A stretch of DNA of 64,000 nt from CAWBBA01 sp963741625 (lineage in GTDB: Bacteria; Desulfobacterota; Desulfomonilia; Desulfomonilales; Desulfomonilaceae): positions 1-64,000 of the forward strand of contig CAVUIT010000021.1 of assembly GCA_963741625.1 (NCBI GenBank), given 5' to 3'. The notes beneath the pieces are model-generated. The model searched no databases and was not told where the DNA came from. It saw nothing but the letters and a program-made list of their open reading frames with translations. Positions 17,909 through 26,941 of the stretch are shown here, in pieces; position 1 is the first letter of the stretch, and every line of letters begins with the position of its first letter. Position numbers and translations under genes: made by a program.

Positions 17909-19525
17909 ATGGAGCTGCACGACCTTCCCAAACCGGAAGATTTAATGAAGATAGACTTGGATGGCCCCCCTGAGACGCCGTGGATGGATACCCCCGTCGA
18001 TTTCAGGCCCGGCACTTTCAGCTATCCTGCTGCAGGGAAAAATCTCAAGTATCTCGACCTTCCCAACCCTAGGGAATGGTCCCCAACCGATGAGGACTGG
18101 AAACTTCCGGACAACTGGAAGGAGATCATCCTAACAGGCTTCAAAGAGCGCCTTGAAAAGTATCGCTCTTTCCGCCTCTTCATGGATATCTGTGTGAGAT
18201 GCGGAGCCTGCGCAGACAAGTGCCACTTCTTTCTCGGGTCTGCCGATCCGAAGAACATGCCGGTCCTCAGAGCAGAGCTTATCCGCTCCGTGTACAGGAA
18301 TGACTTCACCACAGCCGGAAAGATTCTCGGCAGGTTGGTGGGCGCAAGAGAGCTGACCGTAGACGTGCTCAAAGAGTGGTTCTACTACTTTTACCAGTGC
18401 ACGGAATGCCGCCGGTGCTCCATCTTTTGCCCTTACGGCATCGACCAGGCCGAGGTCACGATGATAGGAAGGGAACTCCTAAACCTGGTCGGCTGCAACA
18501 TCAACTGGGTGAAGGAGCCTGTGGCCAACTGTTTCAGGACCGGAAACCACCTTGGAATCCCCCCTCACGGCGTCAAAGATATGTGGGAATTCATGGTGGA
18601 CGACATAGAAGACATAACCGGAATAAAGGTTAACCTTCCGATAAACAAGAAGGGCGCAGAGATCCTGTTCGTGACCCCATCCGGTGATTACTTTGCAGAT
18701 CCGGGTACCTATACGTGCATGGGCTATCTGATGCTCTTCCACGAGCTGGGGCTCGACTACACCTGGAGCACGTATGCTTCCGAAGGTGGAAACTTCGGGC
18801 TGTTCACCTCGCACGAGATGATCAAGCGTCTCAACGCGAAGATATACGCGGAGGCTAAACGCTTAGGGGTGAAATGGATACTGGGAGGTGAATGCGGCCA
18901 CATGTGGCGGGTCATTCATCAATACATGGATACCATGAACGGCCCTGCCGACTTTCTTGAGGAGCCGGTCTCACCCATAACGGGTACAAAGTTTGAGAAC
19001 TCCAAGTCATCCAAAATGGTTCATATCACCGAGTTCACAGCGGATCTTATCAAGAACGGAAAACTGAAACTTGATCCGAGCGTGAACGACAAGATAAGAG
19101 TCACGTTCCACGACTCGTGCAACCCTGCCCGGGCCGCCGGCCTCCTCGAGGAGCCGAGATATGTCATTAAGAACGTCTGCAACAACTTCTTCGAGATGCC
19201 AGAGAACACTATCAGAGAGCAGACCTTCTGCTGTGGCGGCGGTGCGGGACTGGGCAATGATGAAAACATTGAAATGAGAATGAGAGGCGCATTTCCCAGG
19301 GCAAGCGCTCTTAGACACGTTCGTGACAAGCATGATGTTAACCGGCTTCTCTGTATGTGCGCCATCGACAGAGCAACGCTCACGGCGCTGACGCACTACT
19401 GGGCTCCGGACGTGTCGGTTGGCGGCATACACGAGTTGCTTGCCAATGCACTGATCATGGACGGTCAGATAGAGAGAACCGTCGATCTGCGCGGCGAACC
19501 TCTGAAAGAGGAGGATGATGAGTGA
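17909..19525 (+). CDS. dsrK: DsrK, Fe-S catalytic subunit (HdrD-like)
   Basis: Intact 538-residue heterodisulfide-reductase-like subunit that reduces the DsrC trisulfide on the cytoplasmic side. Two [4Fe-4S] motifs are visible (CVRCGACADKCHFFLG near residue 93 and CTECRRCSIFCPYGID near 165). The catalytic CCG-type region shows as HDSCNPARAAGLLEEPRYV and FCCGGGAGLGNDENIEMRMR, with a last Cys pair in LLCMCAIDR. It overlaps dsrJ by TGATG, indicating translational coupling. Confidence 0.95.
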   Translation: MELHDLPKPEDLMKIDLDGPPETPWMDTPVDFRPGTFSYPAAGKNLKYLDLPNPREWSPTDEDWKLPDNWKEIILTGFKERLEKYRSFRLFMDICVRCGACADKCHFFLGSADPKNMPVLRAELIRSVYRNDFTTAGKILGRLVGARELTVDVLKEWFYYFYQCTECRRCSIFCPYGIDQAEVTMIGRELLNLVGCNINWVKEPVANCFRTGNHLGIPPHGVKDMWEFMVDDIEDITGIKVNLPINKKGAEILFVTPSGDYFADPGTYTCMGYLMLFHELGLDYTWSTYASEGGNFGLFTSHEMIKRLNAKIYAEAKRLGVKWILGGECGHMWRVIHQYMDTMNGPADFLEEPVSPITGTKFENSKSSKMVHITEFTADLIKNGKLKLDPSVNDKIRVTFHDSCNPARAAGLLEEPRYVIKNVCNNFFEMPENTIREQTFCCGGGAGLGNDENIEMRMRGAFPRASALRHVRDKHDVNRLLCMCAIDRATLTALTHYWAPDVSVGGIHELLANALIMDGQIERTVDLRGEPLKEEDDE

Positions 19526-19920
19526 TGAACGGAAAAATCGCTATAGGAATAATCATCTTTGTCGTGCTGGTCACTTCCCCTTACTGGTACAACATGGGGA
19601 AAGCCTCGGTCCCACCAAAGCTGGAGGTTGGCACGACCGAAAAAGCATGCGTCGAGCCGACCCCTTACATGAAGTCCTCCCACATGCAGTTGCTCAACGA
19701 CTGGAGAGATCAGGTAGTGCGAGAAGGGCACCGAACCTATGTCAGCTCGACCGGCAAGAAATTTGAGAACATAAGCCTCCAGAACACTTGCATGAAGTGC
19801 CACGCCAAGAAGACCGAGTTCTGCGATCGATGCCATAACTATGTGAATGCAGATCCCAAGTGTTGGGATTGCCATATAGCGCCTTTAGAAGCCAAAGAGG
19901 CCGCAAGGAGTGACAAGTGA
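19525..19920 (+). CDS. dsrJ: DsrJ, periplasmic triheme cytochrome c
   Basis: ATG 19525 overlaps the dsrK stop. An uncleaved N-terminal anchor (KIAIGIIIFVVLVTSPYWYN) is followed by a periplasmic domain with exactly three haem motifs near the C-terminus: CMKCH, CDRCH and CWDCH. The unusual conserved Cys used as a distal ligand in DsrJ may be the one in EKACVEPTPYM. Length 131 residues is normal. It passes electrons to or from the DsrO/P module. Confidence 0.95.
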   Translation: MNGKIAIGIIIFVVLVTSPYWYNMGKASVPPKLEVGTTEKACVEPTPYMKSSHMQLLNDWRDQVVREGHRTYVSSTGKKFENISLQNTCMKCHAKKTEFCDRCHNYVNADPKCWDCHIAPLEAKEAARSDK

Positions 19921-20714
19921 TGGATAGCACAAGAAGACGATTCCTAAAAATCGCCGGCCTCTCAGTGCTGGGACTTGGGGTCAAGCCGGCGATCGACGCA
20001 GTCGCTCAAAATGGGCAACCGGAATTCATACGCAATCCGGAAGCCCTAAACGGCAAAAGGTGGGGCATGGTGGTTGATACAAAGAAATGCCTCAAGGCAA
20101 AAGACGGGTGCAAACTCTGCGTGGATGCCTGTCATATTGTTCACAATGTCCCGCAAATGGAGAATCCCAAACACGAGGTCAAATGGATCTGGCAAACTCC
20201 TTTTGATCATGCGTTTCCTGACAATGAAAACGAATTCATGAGAGAATATGTCAAGGAAAACATGAAGGGGCTTCCGTTCATCGTCCTGTGCAATCATTGC
20301 GACAACCCTCCTTGCGTACGTGTGTGCCCAACCAAGGCCACGTTTAGACGCCCTGACGGTATTGTCATGATGGACTACCACAGGTGTATCGGTTGCAGAT
20401 ACTGTATGGCCGCATGTCCTTATGGGGCCCGCAGTCTGAACTGGAGAGACCCTCGTCCGTTTATCAAGACAGAACTCAACCGCGAATACCCGACCCGAAC
20501 TCGCGGTGTTGTGGAAAAATGCACCTTCTGTGATGAAAGGCTCTCAAAAGGGCTTATGCCCGCCTGTGTGGACGCATGCAAGGAATACAAGGCCTTAGTT
20601 TTCGGAGATCTGTCGGATCCCAAATCCGAGGTCAGCGAACTCCTTCGCAAGAACCCGTCCATTCGACGGAAACCACAACTAGGAACACAACCTTCGGTTT
20701 ATTACATACTGTGA
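19920..20714 (+). CDS. dsrO: DsrO, periplasmic ferredoxin subunit
   Basis: ATG 19920 overlaps the dsrJ stop. The twin-arginine signal STRRRFLKIAGLSVLGLGVK marks Tat export. Four [4Fe-4S] cluster regions are present: CLKAKDGCKLCVDACH, CNHCDNPPCVRVCPTKA, CIGCRYCMAACPYG and CTFCDERL..PACVDACK. The C-terminus LGTQPSVYYIL is typical of NrfC/DsrO proteins and nearly repeats in the 43069 gene. It sits between DsrJ haems and DsrP. Confidence 0.95.
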   Translation: MDSTRRRFLKIAGLSVLGLGVKPAIDAVAQNGQPEFIRNPEALNGKRWGMVVDTKKCLKAKDGCKLCVDACHIVHNVPQMENPKHEVKWIWQTPFDHAFPDNENEFMREYVKENMKGLPFIVLCNHCDNPPCVRVCPTKATFRRPDGIVMMDYHRCIGCRYCMAACPYGARSLNWRDPRPFIKTELNREYPTRTRGVVEKCTFCDERLSKGLMPACVDACKEYKALVFGDLSDPKSEVSELLRKNPSIRRKPQLGTQPSVYYIL

Positions 20715-20721
20715 GGTAGCC

Positions 20722-21879
20722 ATGCTCGAAAAAGCGTTAACAGGAAGTCGAAGCTACAAAGTGTGGGTAGTTTTTCTGCTGATTGTGTTCGGGATAGGTT
20801 TTCTGAACTATCTTAGGCAGTTAAACTTCGGATTGGGAATAACGGGCATGAGCCGGGACGTTTCATGGGGCCTTTACATCGGCCAATTTACGTTCCTCGT
20901 CGGTGTGGCGGCCTCTGCTGTTATGTTAGTCTTGCCTTATTATCTGCATAATTACAAGGTGTTCGGAAAGATCACCATTTTGGGAGAGTTCTTGGCTGTG
21001 GCTTCAGTGACCATGTGCCTCTCTTTCATCATCGCTGACCTCGGGCAGCCGGCGAGAGCCTTTAACGTGCTCCTGTACCCGACGCCCAACTCGGTCCTGT
21101 TCTGGGACATGGTCGTCCTGAACGGGTATCTTTTCCTTAACATAGTGATCGGCTGGGCCGTGTTGGGAGCGGAGCGGAGATCGGCGCCGCCTCCCAAGTG
21201 GGTGAAGCCTCTGATATATCTGTCCATTCCTTGGGCCATCAGCATTCACACGGTCACGGCGTTTCTCTATGCAGGTCTGCCGGGAAGGGGCTTCTGGCTC
21301 TCAGCGATCATGGCTCCCCGATTCCTCGGTTCAGCGTTTGCAGCAGGCCCTTCGCTGCTGATTCTCATCTGTCTCTTCCTGAGAAAGTACACGAAGTTCG
21401 ATGCAGGATGGGAAGCCATTCAAACGCTGTCGAAGATAGTCACCTACGCTATGATCATCAGTGTGTTCTTTATCCTGTGCGAACTCTTTACAGTGTACTA
21501 CAGCCAGATACCTGAGCACATGAACCATTTCACGTATCTCTTCACCGGCCTGCACGGGCACTCGAATCTCATGCCCTGGATGTGGATTGCGGTGGTGCTC
21601 GGGCTGCTAGCTGTAGCCCTGCTGATAAACCCAAAGACGCGGAACAGCGAAACGGTTTTGCCCATAGCCTGCGTTTGCGTCTTCTTTTCTCTGTGGATAG
21701 AGAAGGGTATTACCTTGGTCCTCACGGGATTCATCCCATCTCCATTAGAGACCTTGACTCAGTACACACCGACCCTGCCTGAGATGTCGATAACCCTCGG
21801 CGTGTGGGCACTGGGCTTCTTGATACTCACCATCCTGTACAAGGTGGCTCTTACGGTGAAGGAGGAGCTGGCCCAGTAG
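20722..21879 (+). CDS. dsrP: DsrP, NrfD-type membrane subunit
   Basis: Intact 385-residue polytopic protein with about ten hydrophobic helices and NrfD/PsrC landmarks: MSRDVSWGLYIGQFTFLVGV, DLGQPARAFNVLLYPTPNSV, WAISIHTVTAFLYAGLPGRG and TLVLTGFIPSPLETLTQYTP. It oxidises or reduces menaquinol on the periplasmic side. Last gene of the operon, followed 30 bp later by a strong terminator. Confidence 0.95.
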   Translation: MLEKALTGSRSYKVWVVFLLIVFGIGFLNYLRQLNFGLGITGMSRDVSWGLYIGQFTFLVGVAASAVMLVLPYYLHNYKVFGKITILGEFLAVASVTMCLSFIIADLGQPARAFNVLLYPTPNSVLFWDMVVLNGYLFLNIVIGWAVLGAERRSAPPPKWVKPLIYLSIPWAISIHTVTAFLYAGLPGRGFWLSAIMAPRFLGSAFAAGPSLLILICLFLRKYTKFDAGWEAIQTLSKIVTYAMIISVFFILCELFTVYYSQIPEHMNHFTYLFTGLHGHSNLMPWMWIAVVLGLLAVALLINPKTRNSETVLPIACVCVFFSLWIEKGITLVLTGFIPSPLETLTQYTPTLPEMSITLGVWALGFLILTILYKVALTVKEELAQ

Positions 21880-21908
21880 GCGCGCGAACTCAAACTTATT
21901 CAATATCA

Positions 21909-21946
21909 GGGACGATTCACACTGACTGTGAATCGTCCCTTTTTTT
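21909..21946 (+). terminator. Rho-independent terminator after dsrP
   Basis: Perfect 13 bp stem GGGACGATTCACA / TGTGAATCGTCCC with loop CTGAC, followed by seven T. It closes the dsr operon and, read from the other side, also lies just beyond the minus-strand doxX gene. Confidence 0.95.
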
Positions 21947-21962
21947 CCCCTCATGGTGGTGT

Positions 21963-22444
21963 TCAGCGATCTGAATCAGCATTCATGACTATGGTTTTAC
22001 CCCGGCTTGGCGCTGTCGGGATGAACAACCTGGCAACACTGAAATTGCCGCGGTCCCACAGGAGAATGAAAAGCGATATAAGGAATAGGCGGCGTCTCTA
22101 GCTATGTGGGTGACCCCTATCCGACCGCCGGATGTTGCAGCGGATCCGAAGCACCCGCAATCAATATCGAGGCCGATGGAATACGCATAAATGATGGCCC
22201 CGAGAAACACTCCCAACATTCCGGTGGTGAGCAGAGCCGATGGTCTCACCTGTAGCCCGATAATGAGAAACACTCCGGCCACTATTTCGATCCACGGGAG
22301 CGTCAAGGCCACAATATTGCTCCATGAGGCCGGAATTATCATGTAGTTCCGTATGGAAACCGCGAAGCCCGCGGGATCGAATACTTTGTAAATGCTCGCG
22401 TAGACGAACATCCCGCCTATGAGCAATCGCGCGGCAAGAGCCAC
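21963..22444 (-). CDS. DoxX/MauE-type redox-associated membrane protein, one frameshift
   Basis: GTG start at 22444 (SD GAGAAGTGAAG). Four hydrophobic helices: MALAARLLIGGMFVYASIYK, SNIVALTLPWIEIVAGVFLI, PSALLTTGMLGVFLGAIIYA and, after a break at ~22080, LISLFILLWDRGNFSVARLF ending at 21963. A Cys pair in IDCGCFG marks the MauE/DoxX group linked to disulfide chemistry. About 160 residues when restored. It follows the ankyrin gene by 6 nt on the same strand and is probably the last gene of the minus-strand arsenic/redox transcript. Confidence 0.75.
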
Positions 22445-22450
22445 GATACT

Positions 22451-23167
22451 TCACTTCTCACCTCTCATGTCATACAGGAAATCCTTGAGTTGCGAGCCGA
22501 AATCGAGCCAGCCGGCCCGCTTGATCTGTGGCTTCCTGCGGCGCCTACTGGTACCTGGAACGTCTGTTCTGGCAATCGCAAAGAAAAAGGTCAGGTTTTG
22601 CCTTGAACAGTATCTCAACGATCTTTTCGTGTCCCTGTTCGGATGCAAGACTCAGTGCAGTGAATCCCTTTCTGGTCCTTACATTGACATCCGCGCCGCG
22701 GGCGAGAAGCGTCTCCACAACTTGCGTGTGCCCTTTGAGGGAAGCGCACATCAAAGCAGTTTGGTAGTACTCGTCTCTGGCATTAACGTCGGCTCCCCTG
22801 TCCAGGAGCAGCTTGACGACTTCTATATGGCCCGCTGCTGACCGCAGGCATCAACGCGCTCTTGCCGTACTTCCCTCTCGAGTTGATGTCTGCTCCCTTT
22901 GCCAACAGGAATTCTATTACCTCTTTGTGTCCGTTCTTCGAAGCACTTATCAAGGCGGTCTTACCCTGCGATCTCGCCCATCAACGGGCGCGCCCCAATC
23001 GAGAGTAGACTGGACCTGCGAAAGGTCGCCCGAAGCTGCCGCAAGGGTCAATTTGTCCACCGGGTCATATGAGTGCCGTAGCTCAATGCCACGATTACTA
23101 CTACCACCAAGAAAGCAGTTACCATCCCCAATTTGTACTGAAGTTTCAAGCCAATACTCTCCCTCAC
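22451..23167 (-). CDS. Membrane-anchored ankyrin-repeat protein, three frameshifts
   Basis: Four frame pieces join into one protein. From a GTG near 23167: an N-terminal anchor KLGMVTAFLVVVVIVALSYG; then DKLTLAAASGDLSQVQSTLD; then GKTALISASKNGHKEVIEFL and SALMPAVSSG; then GHIEVVKLLLDRGADVNARD, YYQTALMCASLKGHTQVVET and GFTALSLASEQGHEKIVEIL. The last reading frame ends RAGWLDFGSQLKDFLYDMRG at 22451. That gives about four to five ankyrin repeats on the outside of an inner-membrane helix. Breaks lie near 23068, 22975 and 22845. The start codon and the very last frame change (~22600) are uncertain. Ankyrin repeats mediate protein binding; the partner is unknown. Confidence 0.6.
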
Positions 23168-23481
23168 TATGATTAGGTCGTTGACCCGAGTTCAAGCCCA
23201 TCGAAGGCTAAGGTCTTTACCGGATTTTTCGTACCTAGTCAATACTACCGTGGCAATTGCAAAATCTCGCGAAGGAGATGAGAAGCTCCGATAAATACCC
23301 CACCCATATCGATCAAAGACTTGTCAATAGCTTTCGATCTAAGACGAGTAGTGGACTAGGCTGAAAGATCGGTCACAAGAATCATCCGCGAGTACCTCTA
23401 CGACCCATCCCAGCCGCCAAGCCTCCCCGGCAGCTTGCTCATCGCGTCGCTGGGAACCTCCCGAATAAATGACGCGACACC
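23168..23481. other. 314 bp without a gene
   Basis: Between the ankyrin gene and the end of arsM. Rich in short A/T and G/C runs; no conserved coding pattern on either strand and no clear hairpin. Confidence 0.4.
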
Positions 23482-24298
23482 CTAAGAGGTCGGTTTGACG
23501 GCTTCGATGATGGCAGAAACGATGTAGTCTTCGATATGCGCCCCGGAGCCCATTCACGTATAAATTCGCGACTCTCGTCTTTGGGCTGAATTCGTATATC
23601 GTGGAACCCGGATTCGCTGAGCATGGTCTCCAGTTCGGCCATGGTAACGGCTCCGCCAATGCAACTGGAGTAAAGAGCCAAGTCGTTCCGAACGGCTTCG
23701 GGCAATGGTGCAGTAGCGATCACGTCGGAAATGGCTAATCGTCCGCCTGGCCTTAAAACTCGGAATGCTTCGCGAAAAACTCTCCGCTTGTCTGGTGAAA
23801 GATTTATGACGCAGTTCGAGATAATGACATCAACGCTTGGAGTCGGCCACAGGCAGGTTTTCGATTTCACCGAGACGAAACTCAACATTGGAATAACCTT
23901 CTGACTTCGCATATTCCCGGGCTTTGGCAATCATCTCGGGAGTCATGTCCACCCCGATGACATGCCCGCTTTTCCCGACTTGTCCGGCTGCCAAGAAACT
24001 ATCGAATCCTGCGCCGCTGCCGAGATCAAGAACAGTCTCGCCGGGCTGCAAACCGGCTATGGCATGCGGATTGCCGCAACCGAGCCCCAAATTGGAGCCT
24101 ACTGGAACGGCTTGAACCTCTTCCGCGGAATACCCTACATTCAATGAGGAAGTGCCTGTGAGATTCAGTTGATGGTCCAGAACAACATCCTGATGGGGCG
24201 CATCCGCATCCTGCCTTTCCATCTTTCGCAATTTGTCCATATCTTTGCCTTACGGACTCCCTTATTTCTGAATCTTGTAGATCTTTCATTTTTGGCAT
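23482..24298 (-). CDS. arsM: Arsenite S-adenosylmethionine methyltransferase, three frameshifts
   Basis: ArsM methylates As(III). Start is ATG 24298 (MPKMKDLQDSEIRESVRQRY) or the coupled ATG at 24325, whose ATGA overlaps the upstream stop. The frame changes near 24165, 23845 and 23545. Rejoined, the SAM motif VLDLGSGAGFDSFLAA and all three arsenite-binding cysteines are present: GLGCGNPHA, IISNCVINLSPDK and YSSCIGGA. The end reads HIEDYIVSAIIEAVKPTS. The N-terminus carries a Cys-rich patch (CGCAPSGCCSG) common in ArsM. It is downstream of arsR in a minus-strand operon. Confidence 0.85.
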
Positions 24299-24321
24299 CC
24301 CTTTCCCTGCGACAATTTCCA

Positions 24322-25023
24322 TCATGGTGTCGACAAGAAATAAAAGCCGAGGACGATAAGCAGAACCCCAGCGCCTTTTTGGATCACGGGGTTAATCTTT
24401 TGAACAACTGATGTCAATCTTCTGAACCCTAGTCCCAGTCCCACGAGAACTCCGACGATGGGCAAGCTGTAGCCAATCGAGAAAACCGTAAGTATGGCTG
24501 CGCCCCAAAGGGTGTGCCCTTGCAAAGTCGTAACAGCTAGAGCCACCGGAAGGATGGGATTGCAGCACACAGAACAAGCGGCAGCGCCGCCTCCTACTGC
24601 AAGACCGTAAATCGTTGCTCCGGATGATTGCATATTCCAGGTATTTCCCGGTAAATCCCAGCCTGGTTAAATCGAGCGGAAGAAGACCCAGGGTGACCAG
24701 CCCAAACAAGACCGAGATGAATCCTGCAAAAAGCTTCCAATACAACCCCAAAGAAGCTCCTGCGACTTGCCGATGAACCCGCTGACCGCTCCGAGAGCGG
24801 CGAAGGCAGCGACGGTCCCAAGCATGAAGAACAGCGCAGCCACGAGGAGGCCACGACGACCGCTGTCATGTCCTATAGTGCCTGAATATCCGGCGATGGC
24901 ACCAAGAACAGGCAGGTTGCAGCAGGATGTGACGGATCCTATTATTCCCAGCAAAAAAGCAGCAGGGAAGACCGCCAGGGAAAGAGTGGACGACTTCAGC
25001 ATTGCGGCAGACCATTCGAACAT
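24322..25023 (-). CDS. CcdA/DsbD-like membrane protein in arsenic operon, frameshifted
   Basis: Six or so hydrophobic helices are spread over several frames: SLAVFPAAFLLGIIGSVTSC with CCNLPVLGAIAGYSG; GLLVAALFFMLGTVAAFAAL; LYWKLFAGFISVLFGLVTLG; and GGGAAACSVCCNPILPVALA, SIGYSLPIVGVLVGLGLGFR, KGAGVLLIVLGFYFL. The two Cys-containing helix starts (SCCNLP and SVCCNP) are the pseudo-symmetric redox cysteines of CcdA-type transporters. Breaks lie near 24745 and 24610. It probably passes reducing power from cytoplasmic thioredoxin across the membrane. It starts 12 bp after the thioredoxin-fold gene. Confidence 0.7.
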
Positions 25024-25035
25024 TATTGAACTCCA

Positions 25036-25783
25036 TCACTTCGGGCAGCAAGACGCATTGCTTTGAGGAGGGCAGCCGGATGCACTCCCTTGAGTGGGAC
25101 AGCAAGAGGCGGCTGTTGATGCCAAGACAAACGCGTTGTATAAACCGGCTTCGGTGATGTCACCGGCCACAGCAGATGCTTGAGCCTTGCCGCCCCAAAA
25201 CTACTACACAGGGAAAAGCCTTGACCGAGAAGCGACTCGCTAACTGGGTGTGGTCTGGCGCACTGTTCTTGAGCGTGAACACTCCAACCCTTCGTCCCGA
25301 TTTCCACAGATTGTTCGCTACCGTCCCTAACTGCTTTGGAACTGCGGGAGAGGAAATCTGTGCTTCACCGGGGAGCACAAGAAACACAACATCTTTGTCC
25401 GCTGCCAACGTGTCGAGAGATTGCAAGGAATCCAGGACTCGGTAGAGAGAAATCTCTTCCTGTTTGGTTTGCGGTTTAGCTTGGGTGCTATTCTCTGCTG
25501 TCACAGCCGGAATTTGTGTGAGACCGGCGGAAAAGGACTTTGCAGGAACTGTAGTGTAGGACTGAGCAGAGTTTCCGTTCAAGAATGAATTGGCTCCAAC
25601 CCCAATTGCCGCCAATATGATAATTATGGAAACGAGCATCTTTCCCTTTTCCCAAGACACCTCTCCGGGAGGGCAGCACGAAGAAGAGTTTCCGGCAGCG
25701 GGTTGGCAACAGGTGGCTGCAGCGTCCTCAGATGCACAACAGCTTTTCCCTTTCTCGTCGGAAGTCAAATCATTCATTTGCAT
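25036..25783 (-). CDS. Cys-rich membrane-anchored thioredoxin-fold protein, one frameshift
   Basis: Start MQMNDLTSDEKGKSCC (ATG 25783, SD TAGGAG). A Cys-rich head (KSCC, ATCCQ, SSCCPPG) precedes one membrane helix (MLVSIIIILAAIGVGANSFL). A thioredoxin-like domain follows (DVVFLVLPGEAQISSPAV, RRVGVFTLKNSAPDHTQLAS, SVKAFPCVVVL) that lacks a CxxC. After a break at ~25185 the protein ends GDITEAGLYNAFVLASTAAS plus CCPTQ..GCPPQ..SCCPK, stopping at 25036. Vicinal Cys pairs at both ends could bind As(III) or other soft metals. It may be read fused to the upstream ArsR in the sequence as given, but the internal SD argues for a separate gene. Confidence 0.65.
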
Positions 25784-25787
25784 TCTC

Positions 25788-26143
25788 CTACACTGAGACG
25801 TTCGTCTTCTGAGATAGTCGGGCAGCGAGCACCCGGTCAGCAAGTTCGCCGCTGGGAGCACCGTTTCGGGGTCCACCCAACACAGCATGTTCTTTCCACG
25901 TCTCTCCACGCGTATGAGCCCTGATTGCCGGAGTTCCCTGATGTGATGAGAAACGGTTGAGGAATCTATCTCAAGGCCCTTGCCGAGTTCGCCGACGCAC
26001 TGCCGTAAGCCTATGCCAGTACTGCATTTCGTTCCCGGAGGACAGCATGAGACCATCCGCAAAAAGATCCGTAAGCGGTTGGGATTAGACAACGCCCTGA
26101 AGATTTCGGCAAAACGGTGAATATCGTCATGAGAGTTGGACAT
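25788..26143 (-). CDS. arsR: ArsR-family arsenic repressor
   Basis: MSNSHDDIHRFAEIFRALSN starts at 26143. Winged helix: IFRALSNPNRLRIFLRMV, then the recognition helix SSTVSHHIRELRQSGLIRVE. An unusual insertion CCPPGTKCSTGIGLRQC places four cysteines between the first helices, a plausible As(III) site. The open frame runs on into the next gene, but a stop TAG overlapping that gene's SD lies in another frame (25788-25790), so a late indel is likely. It starts right at the promoter and palindrome at 26138-26179 and so should be autoregulated. Confidence 0.75.
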
Positions 26144-26179
26144 ATGTCCACATATCCAACAACTCAGATTTATTGTCAA
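26138..26179 (-). promoter_or_regulatory. Promoter and palindromic operator of minus-strand arsR operon
   Basis: Reading minus: TTGACA (26179-26174), 17 bp, GATATG (26156-26151). A perfect 12 bp palindrome GGACATATGTCC (26138-26149) overlaps the start codon of arsR. With this -10 the transcript would begin within a base or two of the ATG, that is, leaderless or nearly so. The palindrome is the natural ArsR operator candidate. Confidence 0.6.
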
Positions 26180-26272
26180 GTAAAAAACGAGAAAGAAACT
26201 GCAAGCCTAAAATGCCGGAGACACGGATTCCATAGCCCATGATTAACCATTCGCGGTCCCATGGCGGAGGTT

Positions 26273-26350
26273 GTGATTGCGAGCCCAGGGAAGCGATCTC
26301 AGCACAAGAAAACGGAGATAGCTTCGCAGATTCACGTCCTCGCAATGACA
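26273..26350. repeat. Imperfect palindromic intergenic repeat
   Basis: Left arm GTGATTGCGAGCCCAGGGAA + GCGATCTC pairs imperfectly with the right end GAGATAGCTTCGC..CCTCGCAATGAC. The words ATTGCGAG..GAAGCGATCTC match a dispersed intergenic repeat (GTCATTGCGAGGAGCGAAGC type) that I recall from several Desulfobacterota and other genomes. It lies between the divergent arsR promoters. Confidence 0.6.
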
Positions 26351-26426
26351 GGGACGACGAAATATCGCCACCTAAGTGAATGGTTACCTTTTTTGGTCGA
26401 TTTTGCTCTCGAAAGGAAAAAAGGTC

Positions 26427-26455
26427 TTGACAAGGCAAGGACGATTGTTTAGTAT
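26427..26455 (+). promoter_or_regulatory. Sigma70 promoter of plus-strand arsR
   Basis: TTGACA (26427-26432), 17 bp, TAGTAT (26450-26455). Just downstream, CCAATTGG (26460-26467) is a perfect 8 bp palindrome near the expected start site and could be the operator for the repressor encoded at 26486. Confidence 0.7.
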
Positions 26456-26485
26456 TTGACCAATTGGGAAAATGGAGAATAAGAC

Positions 26486-26815
26486 ATGGGCGCAAATGAG
26501 AAAGAAAAAGAGCGGCTCCGATTAAAAGCCGAGGTTTTCAAGGCCATGGGGCATCCCCTGCGTTTGGGAATCATCGAGTTCCTCCAACCGGGCGAAATGT
26601 GCGTATGCGACATAGTGACTCATGTGGGGACTGAGATTTCCAATGTGTCCAAGCACCTTTCCATACTGAAAAAGACGGGTCTAGTCGCGGACCGGCGAGA
26701 CGGGCTCAAGATCATGTACAGATTGACAATGCCTTGCGCCATCGATTTTGCCCGATGCGTGGAGGGCGTTGTGATCAAGAGACTCGAAGATCAACGGTCA
26801 GTACTGGTGGCCTGA
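26486..26815 (+). CDS. arsR: ArsR-family repressor with CVC metal site
   Basis: Intact 109-residue winged helix protein. The motif GEMCVCDIVTHVG is the ELCVCDL-type As(III)/Sb(III) site of classical ArsR. The recognition helix is ISNVSKHLSILKKTGLVADR. SD GGAGAATAAGAC precedes ATG 26486, and the promoter at 26427 is close. It probably controls the permease and small redox protein downstream. Confidence 0.9.
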   Translation: MGANEKEKERLRLKAEVFKAMGHPLRLGIIEFLQPGEMCVCDIVTHVGTEISNVSKHLSILKKTGLVADRRDGLKIMYRLTMPCAIDFARCVEGVVIKRLEDQRSVLVA

Positions 26816-26941
26816 ATCTCATGAAGGTTGAGTGTTGAAGCAGACAGCGATGTCTGTCGTGTTCATCGTAGGTTTATCGGAACTGGTGCCATCCCCGGAT
26901 GTTGCGCCAGGCTATGAAATCAGCGATTCGAAGAGGACAAC

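Noticed and set aside
25160..26143. True fusion of ArsR to a thioredoxin-fold protein
   Set aside because: An SD (TAGGAG) and ATG lie at the junction and a stop occurs in the adjacent frame; an indel at the end of arsR explains the apparent fusion better, though fusion is not excluded.
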